Below the pieces are notes generated by a model. The model was not told the DNA's origin, made no database searches, and worked only from the letters and a program-made list of their open reading frames with translations. 64,000 nucleotides of DNA, from the NCBI RefSeq assembly GCF_003710915.1, contig NZ_RHHR01000015.1:248001-312000 (forward strand), written 5' to 3'. This DNA is from Brevibacillus invocatus. GTDB taxonomy: Bacteria > Bacillota > Bacilli > Brevibacillales > Brevibacillaceae. The position numbers and the translations under genes were made by a program. Within the stretch, counting starts at the first letter, position 1; each line of letters begins with the position of its first letter. Below are positions 43,330 through 51,752 of the stretch, in pieces.

Positions 43330-43899
43330 TCATAATGTACTAAGCCGTAGTTCATAAAAATACTGGACGATTGGATGCTTTACCTTCATCTTCTCGGTCA
43401 TGTTTAAAATTCGTTTTTTTCCAACTCGTCTGTCCACCAAAGCTAGAATATTCAATAAGACATCATGGCTCTCTAAGCTTTCTTCTATAGAAATAGATAG
43501 AAACTTATTAGCTACGACGAAAAAATTTGATTTACTTAATGAAGCCTGCGCTGACAATAGCTCCTTTGCATATACGGATATTTTTTTATTCCTTACAATT
43601 ACCTTCAGTCGATCCTCTGGAACGTTTCCTTGGGTATCTTTTCTGGCTGCTTCAATTTCTTCATTGCTGATGGGAATTTGGATATCTGAATCGTTCTTAA
43701 TTTCCAACTCCGTCTGATACCATTTGATTAAATTAGTTTTATCATTCATATTAAGAACGTTCTTTTTATCTACCGAAATATAACAAAGTCCTGCTTTATC
43801 AGGTAAATAACGGTAACCAGTTGCACGGTATTCGACTCTACCATATAACGCAGGGCAGAGAAAACTATCCAGCTGTTGCTTTAATTTGCTCCAGGACAT
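43330..43899 (-). CDS. Hypothetical protein (SF0329-like family)
   Basis: The 189-residue cytosolic protein has no signal or membrane segment. The N-terminus (WSKLKQQLDSFLCPALYGRVEY, then YRYLPDKAGLCYISVDKKNV) resembles proteins annotated as SF0329 family, of unknown function; I hold that name loosely. A C-terminal helical stretch (RVGKKRILNMTEKMKVKHPIV) follows. The gene is AT-richer than its surroundings, which fits recent acquisition. It starts at ATG 43899, 89 bp upstream of the alkD-like promoter region on the same strand. Confidence 0.6.
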   Translation of the reverse strand: MSWSKLKQQLDSFLCPALYGRVEYRATGYRYLPDKAGLCYISVDKKNVLNMNDKTNLIKWYQTELEIKNDSDIQIPISNEEIEAARKDTQGNVPEDRLKVIVRNKKISVYAKELLSAQASLSKSNFFVVANKFLSISIEESLESHDVLLNILALVDRRVGKKRILNMTEKMKVKHPIVQYFYELRLSTL

Positions 43900-44130
43900 G
43901 TATCCTCCTATGTTCTAAAAGCCCGACTAACCAGTTGTTGTGGCTGTCAGGCTATCTTTTCGAAACCATAATCTCTGTTTCATGGCATTATCATGAATCC
44001 CTCATGCCACTAGCTTAAGAGGGGAGAGGTATCAATAAATCCATTTTTGAGGCTCTCTAAGTATATATTATCACCATTAACCATTTAAAGTTATATGACT
44101 GTGTAATCAAAAATTTCCATCATGCTTAGG
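43900..44130. other. Non-coding AT-rich gap
   Basis: No supported frame, hairpin with U run or recognisable RNA was found in this stretch. Confidence 0.3.
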
Positions 44131-44478
44131 TTACATCTTCGGGGCTTCCATACCAAAATTAGCCCATTCTTCTTTTGACGGGCCATAAATACCTGGAACG
44201 GTTAAGCCTGCTTGTCGCATAAGAACCGTCATTTGTCCTCGATGGTGGTTTTGATGCAGAAGCAAAAACATCAAAAGAGACCCATTTGGCATTTTTTGAC
44301 CTAAAAAGTCAATACGTTCTTCTAAGGTCTGATCGATCCATTGCGTTTTTAATGCCTGAACAAATGCACCACTGGCTTGATGGTAGCTGTCTGCAATAAA
44401 TTGGGCCGAAGCAGGAACAGGCCAATCTTCAGCTGGGGCTTTAGTAGTCTTTGTGTTGCTCCGGCTTCGTACTCCCAA
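44131..44478 (-). pseudogene. DinB-family protein, 5'-truncated
   Basis: The last about 95 residues match a DinB-like protein (normally about 155-165). These are FIADSYHQASGAFVQAL, then LLLHQNHHRGQMTVLMRQAGL with the metal-binding His cluster, and a proper end (PSKEEWANFGMEAPKM). The first helix bundle with its His ligand is missing; upstream codons read as unrelated sequence and no ribosome binding site precedes the GTG/ATG candidates near 44478. It is the second DinB remnant in the window but not a copy of that at 15927, judged by sequence. Confidence 0.65.
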
Positions 44479-44649
44479 GATTTTAAAGGTTTTTGGATTT
44501 TCCTTCCAGTTGCCGATGAAAACACGAGAATCTATACCGACACGTTAGTTCAACTATATTCCCGTTACTTTAACAAACAACAAAAGAGCCGTGACGAAGC
44601 AGGCTCCTTAACTATCGTTCCCTTTGCTTTAATTACACCGTTTTACAAA

Positions 44650-44958
44650 TCATGCTGCTCTGTCACGATACATATACAATGTAATTGCATTTAATAGGAT
44701 TGTACCGATGAGCAGAATTGCTGGAACAGATGCAATAACACTTACTGTATCCATTAGAGCAGACCAATCCTCAGCCTTTACACGTTCATAGAAACTACAA
44801 ATCTGGAGAAACAACGAAATAGAACAAGCACTAATGCTCATAATAGAAAGAGCAACCCAATTTCTAGAACGTTTATCATATCTAGATATAGTAATAGCTG
44901 GAAGAATCCATGCGATTGCTCCAAGCACGAGGCTACCAAGATTAAGCCAAGCAATCAT
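44650..44958 (-). CDS. Small three-helix membrane protein
   Basis: The 102-residue protein has helices at about 3-22, 32-52 and 70-95 and ends in the tail MYRDRAA. The ATG at 44958 follows AAAGGGGGA, while the frame extends upstream without another good site. The first helix (NLGSLVLGAIAWILP) recalls small integral membrane proteins of Bacilli with no known role. Confidence 0.65.
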   Translation of the reverse strand: MIAWLNLGSLVLGAIAWILPAITISRYDKRSRNWVALSIMSISACSISLFLQICSFYERVKAEDWSALMDTVSVIASVPAILLIGTILLNAITLYMYRDRAA

Positions 44959-45100
44959 ATCTAATCCCCCTTTAATATTCATTTTCTTCTTTCTCGTTCG
45001 GCTATCCTGCCAGTTACTTTCATAATACGAGCATTCGGACAAAAACTGGGAAGAAACTTTAGATGTTATTAAAAGGTTAGCAGAGGAATCCAAGAGCTAA

Positions 45101-45124
45101 AAAGAGGGGCTGTCGCCCCTCTTT
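45101..45124. terminator. Intrinsic terminator, 10-bp stem
   Basis: AAAGAGGGGC and GCCCCTCTTT flank TGTC. No intact gene ends beside it, so it probably served a gene now lost. Confidence 0.7.
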
Positions 45125-45377
45125 ATCATTTCCGCCAATACATCGCATATCAATAATCTTTCCTCACTAACAGTGAACAACACTCTACATGTGTGGAATG
45201 CTTTATATGTTGTAAAACATTGGATGAATTACGCCTCCGTACTTATAGTCGGAAGTACGAGTCGAAGCAGCATTGGGAGCGAAACGGCTCCCGCCGTCTC
45301 AATCCCGCATGTCGCATACTTTTACAATGTGGCGAGTGTTCGCCTGCATCTTCTTGAAGCCTAGCCGTTAATTCCCG
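45125..45377. other. Non-coding scar with a diverged copy of the alkD upstream sequence
   Basis: At 45139-45188, CATCGCATATCA and then TCTTTCCTCACTAACAGTGA and following bases match the alkD upstream region (43238-43303) in the same order, with about five changes in 32 aligned bases. The remaining DNA up to the VOC gene has no supported frame. Confidence 0.4.
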
Positions 45378-45890
45378 TTACTGGCTCTTACTCCATTCTG
45401 CCACTCTACGGTAGCTTTCTTCCTCAGAAATATCTTCAACCCGTGTCATGATAGACCATCTGATGCCAAACGGGTCCAGAATGCTGCAGTAACGATCGCC
45501 TGAAACAAAGCTCGCAACCTGCTCTCTGACTGTCGCTCCGTTGGCTACGGCCAAGGCAAAGGTCCGGTCAACGTCGGGTACATAAATCCCAAGCGAATAA
45601 CACACGTTGCCTTCCCCCGTTGGTAAAACGAGTCGATAGGCTGGGTTTGCGGCACCGAGTTGCAAATATCCGTTGCCAAAATCGATATCTGCATGTACGA
45701 TCATTTTGTTGCCGTCATCGCCAAATTCCGTTATGCTTTTCGCCTTTGCGTTAAATACGGTTTCGTAAAAGGCGATCGCTTCAGCTGGTTTGTTTACAAC
45801 GATAAACGGCGTAATAGTGGTATATCCGTTTGGCGTTCCATTTTTGGTGAATTTCCCCAAAGATCCTGCATCGTTTTGGTGGTTGTCCAT
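45378..45890 (-). CDS. VOC-family (glyoxalase/PhnB-like) protein
   Basis: The 170-residue protein has paired beta-alpha-beta-beta-beta modules. They begin ITPFIVVNKPAEAIAFYETVFNAKAKS near 27-53, with HADIDFGNGYLQLGA near 75, and end with DRYCSILDPFGIRWSIMTRVEDIS. It resembles PhnB/YjdN-type proteins (DUF1428/3-demethylubiquinone-like), which may lack enzymatic activity or bind small hydrophobic molecules. The ATG at 45890 follows GAGGAATAAC. It diverges from the AraC-type regulator at 46044, a possible controller. Confidence 0.83.
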   Translation of the reverse strand: MDNHQNDAGSLGKFTKNGTPNGYTTITPFIVVNKPAEAIAFYETVFNAKAKSITEFGDDGNKMIVHADIDFGNGYLQLGAANPAYRLVLPTGEGNVCYSLGIYVPDVDRTFALAVANGATVREQVASFVSGDRYCSILDPFGIRWSIMTRVEDISEEESYRRVAEWSKSQ

Positions 45891-46043
45891 TGTTATTCCT
45901 CCAATTCGTCAAGTCAGCTGACAATTGCGACTTCATCGAAATTGAAATCGGATCGCAACTGCTATTCTTGATTATAGGCGTTTCGTACTTCCAAAGTATT
46001 GTAAAAAGGCGACATCGCCGACTTACCGGGAGGTTGACCAGGC

Positions 46044-46865
46044 ATGAAGGAAAAAGACGGCTCGTCGACGCGCGGCATCTTGCATGCGACCGCCGGTCGA
46101 GACAAGTTTGCGTTATCCCGTTTCGAACCGGGTCCGTTGCTCGAACCGTTCATCGAGCATTACTGGACTATACACTTCGATGTGCACCCCGAAACGCCTT
46201 ATTCCCAAACAGTCTTGTCGTATCCGAACGTGCATCTGGTTTTCGAGCACGATGACCTGGGACGCCGGGCGCTGCTGTATGGCATTCCGAAGCAGCCGTT
46301 CGTCCGAAAGCTGCGCGGAGTGGGGCGTGCGCTTGGCGTGAAGTTTCGTGCGGGCGGCTTTTACCCGTTTTGGCAGCGAGACGTCTCATTGTTGACCGGG
46401 GCGACGGTCAAGGCGTCCGAAGTGTTCGGTTCTGTGGCGGACGGGTGGAAGCACGCAGTGCTGGACGCTGGCGACGATGCAGCGATGGCCCGGCAGGCAG
46501 AAATCGCCTTGTCGACGCGGTTGCCGGAGCGCGATGCGCAGGCGGAACTGGCGGCTCGCATCGTGCAGGACGTAATGGATTACCGAGATATCATTCGCGT
46601 GGAGCAGATGAGCGAACGTACCGGACTGTCAATCAGGCAATTGCAGCGCCTGTTTCGAAAATATGTCGGCGTTACACCGAAATGGGTCATCAAGCGCTTC
46701 CGGTTGCAGGAAACGGCTCTTCGGCTCGAGTGGGACAAGTCGGCGCAATGGGCGGAACTGGCGGTGCAGCTGGGCTATTTCGATCAGGCGCATTTTATTA
46801 AAGATTTCAAGTCGGTCCTTGGCCTATCACCGGCAGAATATCGAAAAGGCTCGGACATCCTCTGA
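46044..46865 (+). CDS. AraC-family transcriptional regulator (DUF6597-type sensor domain)
   Basis: The 273-residue protein has an N-terminal cupin-like sensor (RFEPGPLLEPFIEHYWTIHFD near 24, and RALGVKFRAGGFYPF near 95) and a C-terminal double helix-turn-helix. The latter shows MSERTGLSIRQLQRLFRKYVGVTPKWVIKRFRLQE and then LAVQLGYFDQAHFIKDFKSVLGLSPAEYRK. The coding sequence is clearly GC-richer than the neighbours (many GCG, CGG and GTC codons), which points to recent transfer. The ATG at 46044 follows CGGGAGG. It faces the VOC gene divergently across 153 bp. Confidence 0.87.
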   Translation: MKEKDGSSTRGILHATAGRDKFALSRFEPGPLLEPFIEHYWTIHFDVHPETPYSQTVLSYPNVHLVFEHDDLGRRALLYGIPKQPFVRKLRGVGRALGVKFRAGGFYPFWQRDVSLLTGATVKASEVFGSVADGWKHAVLDAGDDAAMARQAEIALSTRLPERDAQAELAARIVQDVMDYRDIIRVEQMSERTGLSIRQLQRLFRKYVGVTPKWVIKRFRLQETALRLEWDKSAQWAELAVQLGYFDQAHFIKDFKSVLGLSPAEYRKGSDIL

Positions 46866-46966
46866 AGGGGATTGGCCGCAGGAAGGCAATCCCAGACACT
46901 CCGCAACTATTCCTGAGTGCTCTGGCCTTCATCCGCCAACCATCAATACCCCCTGTGTCAAAATAG

Positions 46967-47427
46967 TTGTCGTACCCCTCTAAAGAACACGTAGCACCAA
47001 TTTGGCTGTATACCCCAGCTGTATCCACTTGTCGGCTATTTCCACTTTGTCCGATAAGCTGGGTTCACCTTTTTTACAAGATCACGGAGGATCGCGATTT
47101 CCAAATCCTTTTCTCCAAGTAGTTTCTTCAGTTGATCATTCTCGGTTTCCAATTCACGAAATTCTCCCGGGCTCGGAGTATAACTCTTTACCGCTTTGGC
47201 TTCGGCAGGAGTGTTTTTCCAATCCACATGTTTCGAATCACGTATCCAACGATACAACATTTTCGCATCGATCCCATGCAGTCTGGCAACTTGGCTTGCA
47301 TTTCCTGCATCTTGGGCTTCTTGAACCAGCTGTTGTTTAAACTCGATTGGATAGCGTTTTCGTTGCATAAAAAATCCCCCTCTGTTCTTCTGATACCAGC
47401 TTAACAAGATAAGGGGGGTAGACTCAA
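46967..47427 (-). mobile_element. Internally deleted IS3-type element
   Basis: About 460 bp. The left end reads TTGTCGTACCCCTC on the plus strand; the right end reads TTGAGTCTACCCCCC on the minus strand, an imperfect terminal inverted repeat. orfA is complete. Of orfB only about 25 codons remain (VEIADKWIQLGYTAKLVLRVL), which then join directly to the terminal repeat. Most of orfB, including the DDE catalytic core, has been deleted. I could not see a clear target duplication. Confidence 0.7.
47036..47368 (-). CDS. IS3-family transposase OrfA
   Basis: The 110-residue protein has an N-terminal helix-turn-helix (RYPIEFKQQLVQEAQDAGNASQVARLHGI, then MLYRWIRDSK) and a C-terminal leucine-zipper-like coiled coil (FRELETENDQLKKLLGEKDLEIAILRDLVKK). 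It binds the element ends. The ATG at 47368 follows AGAGGGGG, and the frame extends upstream without need. Without OrfB it cannot transpose by itself, but it could act on ends or regulate a full copy elsewhere. Confidence 0.85.
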   Translation of the reverse strand: MQRKRYPIEFKQQLVQEAQDAGNASQVARLHGIDAKMLYRWIRDSKHVDWKNTPAEAKAVKSYTPSPGEFRELETENDQLKKLLGEKDLEIAILRDLVKKVNPAYRTKWK

Positions 47428-47442
47428 ATCCAATTTTGGGGC

Positions 47443-48837
47443 TTAAGAGGTATCTTTTCTTTCAAGTCTCACTGTCACCTCCACATGCGCCGTATGCGGA
47501 AACATATCCACCGGCTGCACACTCACCAGCTCATACTTCCCGAGCATCTTCCCAACATCCTTTGCCAGCGTGGACGGATTGCAGGAAACATAAACAATCC
47601 GTTTTGGCAGCACCTCCAGCAACGATCGGATCAAAGCATCATCCAACCCGGTTCTGGGTGGGTCAACTACGACGACGTCCGGGCGAACACCTTGCTGCTT
47701 GGCCCATTTGGGCATCAACACCTCGGCTTTGCCCACGTGGAAGCTGGAGTTGGTCGCGCCGTTGCGTTCGGCGTTGCGACGGGCATCCTCGACGGCTTCG
47801 GGGATCATTTCAATGCCGCGCACTTCACGTGCAAAGGGAGCCAGCCACAGACCGATGGTGCCTGTCCCGCAGTAAAGATCCAGCACAAGCTCCGTTCCCG
47901 TCAGTCCAGCCGCTAGCTTCACCTGATCATACAGCTTTTCGGTCTGCTCGGGATTCAACTGGAAAAAGGCGCGAGCGGACAGGTCAAATGACAAATCACC
48001 CAGCTTTTCTGCGATAGAGGGCTTGCCCCAAAGGGTGACCGTTTTCTCGCCAAATACGATTGAGGTCTTCTGCGGATTTACGTTTTGCGTGATGCCGATT
48101 AGTTGGGGGAGACGTGTCCGCAGCTCCAGCACGAGTTCCTTGACGCGGGGAATGTCTGGCGTAGCGGTGACCAGCGTCAGCTGAGTCTCTCCTGTAGCAA
48201 AAGCCACCCGCGCGACGATGGTGCGAATGACACCTTTGCGCTTTCGCTCGTCATACGAGGGGATGCCAAGCTCCTCAATAATTGTCTTCGCTGCCTGCAC
48301 GATCTGGGTGGTCGCCTCATGCTGTACCTGGCAGCTTTCCAGATTGACCAGCTTATGGCTGCCAGTCTGATAGAGACCGGCTACCAGCTTACCGTCCTGT
48401 CTGCCTACCTGAAACTGTGCCTTATTGCGATACGACCATGGGTTGTCCATTCCGATAGTGGGAGAGACAGGAGGATGGTCGAGTTTGGCGTATTTGCGAA
48501 GTGATTCGATGACGATTTCGCGTTTGCTGGCGAGCTGTGCCTGGTAGTCCATGTGCTGCAAACTACAGCCACCGCATTCCTCGTAGACGGGACAGGGAGG
48601 CTTGACTCGGGCAGAGGATTTTTCTACTACGCGTAAAAGCCGGGCGATGGCGTACTTCTCGCGTGCTTCCGTAACTTCGGCATGTACGACCTCGCCGGGT
48701 AGCGCTTTATCTACGAAGACGATCTTTCGCTTGAAATAGCCGATGCCTTCGCCGTTGATGCCAAGGCTTTTGATGGTGAGGGTCATTTGCTGGCCGACAC
48801 GGATGCTGGCGTCTTGTTCCTTTGGATATGGTTTCAT
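47443..48837 (-). CDS. rlmCD: 23S rRNA (uracil-C5)-methyltransferase RlmCD
   Basis: The 464-residue enzyme of the RumA/TrmA family should methylate U747 and U1939 of 23S rRNA as in B. subtilis. It has an N-terminal TRAM domain (1-75), the iron-sulphur cysteines in CPVYEECGGCSLQH near 83, SAM motif I LDLYCGTGTIGLWL near 320, DPPRTGLDDALI near 400 and the catalytic Cys in YVSCNPSTLAKD near 428. The C-terminal HVEVTVRLER is typical. It is a single gene, and the IS scar lies 15 bp beyond its stop. Confidence 0.93.
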   Translation of the reverse strand: MKPYPKEQDASIRVGQQMTLTIKSLGINGEGIGYFKRKIVFVDKALPGEVVHAEVTEAREKYAIARLLRVVEKSSARVKPPCPVYEECGGCSLQHMDYQAQLASKREIVIESLRKYAKLDHPPVSPTIGMDNPWSYRNKAQFQVGRQDGKLVAGLYQTGSHKLVNLESCQVQHEATTQIVQAAKTIIEELGIPSYDERKRKGVIRTIVARVAFATGETQLTLVTATPDIPRVKELVLELRTRLPQLIGITQNVNPQKTSIVFGEKTVTLWGKPSIAEKLGDLSFDLSARAFFQLNPEQTEKLYDQVKLAAGLTGTELVLDLYCGTGTIGLWLAPFAREVRGIEMIPEAVEDARRNAERNGATNSSFHVGKAEVLMPKWAKQQGVRPDVVVVDPPRTGLDDALIRSLLEVLPKRIVYVSCNPSTLAKDVGKMLGKYELVSVQPVDMFPHTAHVEVTVRLERKDTS

Positions 48838-48902
48838 CTGGTCCGTTCACCTCACGATTCGATTATGATCCTATTATAACGAGTTTTCCGGTTTTAAAAA
48901 GA

Positions 48903-48943
48903 AAAAGGGTTACACGTGGCAGAGCCGAATGTGTAACCCTTTT
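48903..48943 (-). terminator. Terminator downstream of the alpha/beta hydrolase gene
   Basis: Perfect 13-bp stem AAAAGGGTTACAC / GTGTAACCCTTTT. Confidence 0.85.
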
Positions 48944-48963
48944 CGTATTTCGGTTTCGCCTAT

Positions 48964-49821
48964 CTAGCTGGCAGTGTGTGCTGCGATGGCTTTGATGATG
49001 GTCTCCCAATCGTCTGGATGGAGCTCGTGCCCTGTGCCTTCCAGCGTGATCAGCTTGGCATCTTGCAATTCCCGGGCGAGGACAACACCGTGCTGATAGG
49101 GAAGGATGGTGTCATCTGTGCCGTGAATGACTAGAGTAGGCACACGAATATCCGCCACCTTCACCTCATACGATTCGTTTTCCTGCAGCAAAGCGTGGTT
49201 GAACATGCTGAGCAGATTACGGGCACGCTTGATCTCAGCTTTTACTTGCCTGTATGTCCGCGCCTCGTCCAACACATGCTTGGAGCCGCAAAGCATTCTC
49301 GAACCGGCTACCAGATAGTCTGCGACAGCCTCTTCGTCTGACCAGTCCAGTGCGGCGCCTCTCGCATGGTGAGCGAGGATTTCCTCGTCCATGGGCGGCA
49401 GCTCTGCCTCATTTACCTCATGAGCAGGCCCGTAAAATCCGGAGGCATGCAGCGTGATGCTCAACACCCTCATGGGATGCTTGACTGCCATGATTTGGGC
49501 AATCATTCCACCGAGCGACATGCCGACGAGGTGAGCCTGACTGATCCCGTATGCATCGAGTACACCGATGGCATCGTCAGCCATGTCTGCTACGGTATAA
49601 GGGGCTGTGCCTGGTTCATAGGTCGTCGAGCGGCCCGTGTCACGATTGTCGTAGCGGATGACGAATCGTCCAGTGTCCGCCAGGCGCTGGCAAAACTCCT
49701 CGTCCCAATAGACCATGGAGCAAGTCGCTCCCATGATGAGCAGAATTGCGGGATGGGCAGGATTTCCAAAACTCTCCGAACATATGTCAATACCTGAGAT
49801 GGTGTGAATCTTTTCTTTCAT
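48964..49821 (-). CDS. Alpha/beta hydrolase
   Basis: A 285-residue alpha/beta-hydrolase fold with the oxyanion region LLIMGATCSMVYWDE near 28, FVIRYDNRDTGRST near 53, the nucleophile elbow VGMSLGGMIAQ (Ser near 98), the acid in VIHGTDDTILPY near 230 and the His in EGTGHELHPDDW near 262. The sequence is of the RdmC/esterase type (aclacinomycin methylesterase-like). The physiological ester is unknown. ATG 49821 with GGAGAG is preferred to the TTG two codons upstream. Confidence 0.87.
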   Translation of the reverse strand: MKEKIHTISGIDICSESFGNPAHPAILLIMGATCSMVYWDEEFCQRLADTGRFVIRYDNRDTGRSTTYEPGTAPYTVADMADDAIGVLDAYGISQAHLVGMSLGGMIAQIMAVKHPMRVLSITLHASGFYGPAHEVNEAELPPMDEEILAHHARGAALDWSDEEAVADYLVAGSRMLCGSKHVLDEARTYRQVKAEIKRARNLLSMFNHALLQENESYEVKVADIRVPTLVIHGTDDTILPYQHGVVLARELQDAKLITLEGTGHELHPDDWETIIKAIAAHTAS

Positions 49822-49827
49822 AGCCAA

Positions 49828-50155
49828 TCTCTCCGTTTCATTCGTTATTTTAGCAAATAAAAAGCATGTTCAAACAAACCCAAGCAAATGCGAGGAAAAA
49901 CGCTGGGTTTTCTTGACAAGTATTTTTATCGCAAGCGAATGAAATGGATGTTCATCATGGCGTGATTCCCCTTTGTAACAAGGATTGGGCTTCGTACCCA
50001 CCTTCGATTATAACAAATGGACATTCTTATTCAAAACCATTATATTTCTAGGAAATTTACCTGTAAAAAGCGGATGGAGTCAAACGAGAAGCGGTGATTT
50101 ACGGGGAAGAGGGTTCACCTTTGAGTAGGTCGTCGGAGAAAAAGTTGTGGCTACA
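49828..50155. other. 328-bp intergenic region
   Basis: It contains the promoter side of the hydrolase gene and an inverted pair AACCCA / TGGGTT (49880-49911). No supported coding frame or RNA was found. Confidence 0.3.
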
Positions 50156-50607
50156 TTACTTGTAGTAAGAGGTGGTCAGAGGGATGATAAATCCACTGTC
50201 ATGCTCTTTTTTCAAGTTGATCGCAATGTTTTTCACACCAGTGATATCGACTTCGATTGTTTGCATGCCGTCACCTGACGAGAGCGATTCGATGGTTTTC
50301 AGAGTTGCATGGGTATCGTTGTCGGAAATCCGGATATCCTTGATCTCTGTTCCGAGTGCGGCTATTTGCAAGTACAGCTTCTGATACTTGCCATTCGGGG
50401 TGAAGGCGGTATATTCAATATTCGTACCGGCCGGGCTGATGAGTACTTCAGTGTAGGTTTTGCCCCCGAAGGTCGTATCGCTTGGATCCTTCGAATACAG
50501 GGTATTGTTATAATCCTCTTGATTTCCTGCAGGTGCGAGTTAGCCAATGCCCCAACACCCATCCCGCCAGTCGTTAGCAGAAACGACAGCTTCTTCAGTA
50601 TCAACAT
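50156..50607 (-). pseudogene. Secreted NPCBM-like protein gene with a frameshift after the signal peptide
   Basis: From ATG 50607 a signal peptide is read (MLILKKLSFLL, then GVGALANS). Near 50530 the reading must change frame, and the body follows: TTFGGKTYTEVLISPAG, then FTPNGKYQKLYLQIAALG and SGDGMQTIEVDITGVKNIAI, ending at 50156. The body resembles the jelly-roll NPCBM carbohydrate-binding module found in Paenibacillaceae stalk proteins. The body frame has a stop just upstream of the join, so a single indel has split the gene, unless the sequence has an error there. Confidence 0.6.
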
Positions 50608-50792
50608 CCCCTTCGTAATTTTTTGTTTTTTCAGACAAAGGAGACTATAACATAGGCAATTACGCATGAGCAAATGACTTTCGAATCAATTTCATCGAAG
50701 TTAATAGCTTCACAAATAATGGCAACTTCCTCAGTGAACTCCTTTTTGATATAATGGTGCGGAAGAAATGGATGAGGGAGTTGTGACGCTAG

Positions 50793-51134
50793 ATGCAAGA
50801 GCTATTTGAAAAAATGAAAGAATATCTCAATATGGATACAGAGATTTCCTTCAATGAGTTTGACGGTTATTATAAAAAGGTGGTTGCGTTCTTGAACGAC
50901 GAGTGGACTGAACTCAATCAGGATGACACGATGCACATGCTGTTCATCCTCGATAATCTCAAGTCCAATGGCGAGGACCGTGCAAAGCGCAAGGAAAAGG
51001 AAGCGAAAAAATACGCAAAAATGGCGCAACGTACCGAAATCTGGGCAAATGCGCTTATCAAACGCTTGCGTGATGAGGGTCTGAACGATGAAGAGATCGG
51101 CAAACGTTACGAAGCTATTTACGAAACGGTATAG
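50793..51134 (+). CDS. Hypothetical small cytosolic protein
   Basis: The 113-residue protein is strongly charged and helical: MQELFEKMKEYLNMDTEISF, then a block of FNEFDGYYKKVVAFLND, a Lys/Glu/Arg-rich helix (RAKRKEKEAKKYAKMAQRTE) and a C-terminal LRDEGLNDEEIGKRYEAIYE. No family is recognised. A GGGAG ribosome binding site lies about 12 bp before ATG 50793. It ends at a clear terminator at 51149, which supports it as a real gene. Confidence 0.68.
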   Translation: MQELFEKMKEYLNMDTEISFNEFDGYYKKVVAFLNDEWTELNQDDTMHMLFILDNLKSNGEDRAKRKEKEAKKYAKMAQRTEIWANALIKRLRDEGLNDEEIGKRYEAIYETV

Positions 51135-51148
51135 GATCGCCCTATAGA

Positions 51149-51197
51149 AAAACGGGTTCCGTTTGGAGTGATTTACTCGAAAAGGGACCCGTTTTTG
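51149..51197 (+). terminator. Intrinsic terminator
   Basis: AAACGGGTTCC pairs with GGGACCCGTTT (one G-U) and is followed by TTTTT. Confidence 0.78.
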
Positions 51198-51234
51198 CGT
51201 GCTTTGAGGCAACCAGGGTGTGACTGTGAAACAC

Positions 51235-51615
51235 CTAAGACATATGTGCCTTGAGTGTCTGCATGCGATTCTTGCCCCACTCATACATCATTTCCACGAT
51301 CGGCAAAAGCGTCATTCCTAGCTCGGTCATGGAATATTCTACTTTGGGAGGGACTTCGGGATAGACTTCTCGATGAACAATGCCGTCCTCGATCAGCTCG
51401 CGGAGCTGGTTCGTGAGCATCTTGTGCGAGATTTTCGGGAAAAGCCGTTGCAAATCGCTGAAACGATGTGGTCCTTCCACACCGAGATGCCACAGGATGA
51501 CAACTTTCCATTTACCGCTGATGACGGACATGGTGAGTTCCTTTTCACAGTTGTAATCGCCATTTTGTATTTTTTCTCTGATTTCTTTTCGTAGTGTATC
51601 TGACATGGAATCCAT
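51235..51615 (-). CDS. HxlR-family transcriptional regulator
   Basis: The 126-residue winged-helix protein of the HxlR/YodB/HypR group has [23 protein letters not shown] near 22-44, [31 protein letters not shown] as recognition helix and wing, and [19 protein letters not shown]. The Cys at about residue 23 occupies the place of the redox-sensing Cys of HypR/YodB, so oxidative or electrophile control is plausible. It diverges from the DJ-1/PfpI gene across 137 bp that contains repeated GTAAC motifs. The start is ATG 51615; 51606 is possible. Confidence 0.87.
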   Translation of the reverse strand: MDSMSDTLRKEIREKIQNGDYNCEKELTMSVISGKWKVVILWHLGVEGPHRFSDLQRLFPKISHKMLTNQLRELIEDGIVHREVYPEVPPKVEYSMTELGMTLLPIVEMMYEWGKNRMQTLKAHMS

Positions 51616-51624
51616 ACGCCTCCT

Positions 51625-51670
51625 CTACCGATAGTAACATTTTTGTAACCTCCGTACAAAAAGGTGCATA
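51625..51670. promoter_or_regulatory. Candidate HxlR operator region
   Basis: GTAAC-N6-GTAAC is a direct repeat overlapping the inverted repeat TTTTTGT / ACAAAAA, placed between the divergent hxlR-type and DJ-1 genes. Confidence 0.35.
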
Positions 51671-51752
51671 CTTCACGGGGCTGCAAGCAGGAGATAGAAT
51701 GTGTGTAGGTTTTCAAAAACGAAGCTATTCGCTTACTGGGAGGGCTTTTCAT

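Noticed and set aside
45173-45364. A 63-codon plus-strand frame in the gap before the VOC gene
   Set aside because: No ribosome binding site or family; the stretch is partly a diverged copy of the alkD upstream DNA.
46865-46966. Hairpin GGGATTG/CAATCCC after the AraC gene as a terminator
   Set aside because: No U run follows the stem.
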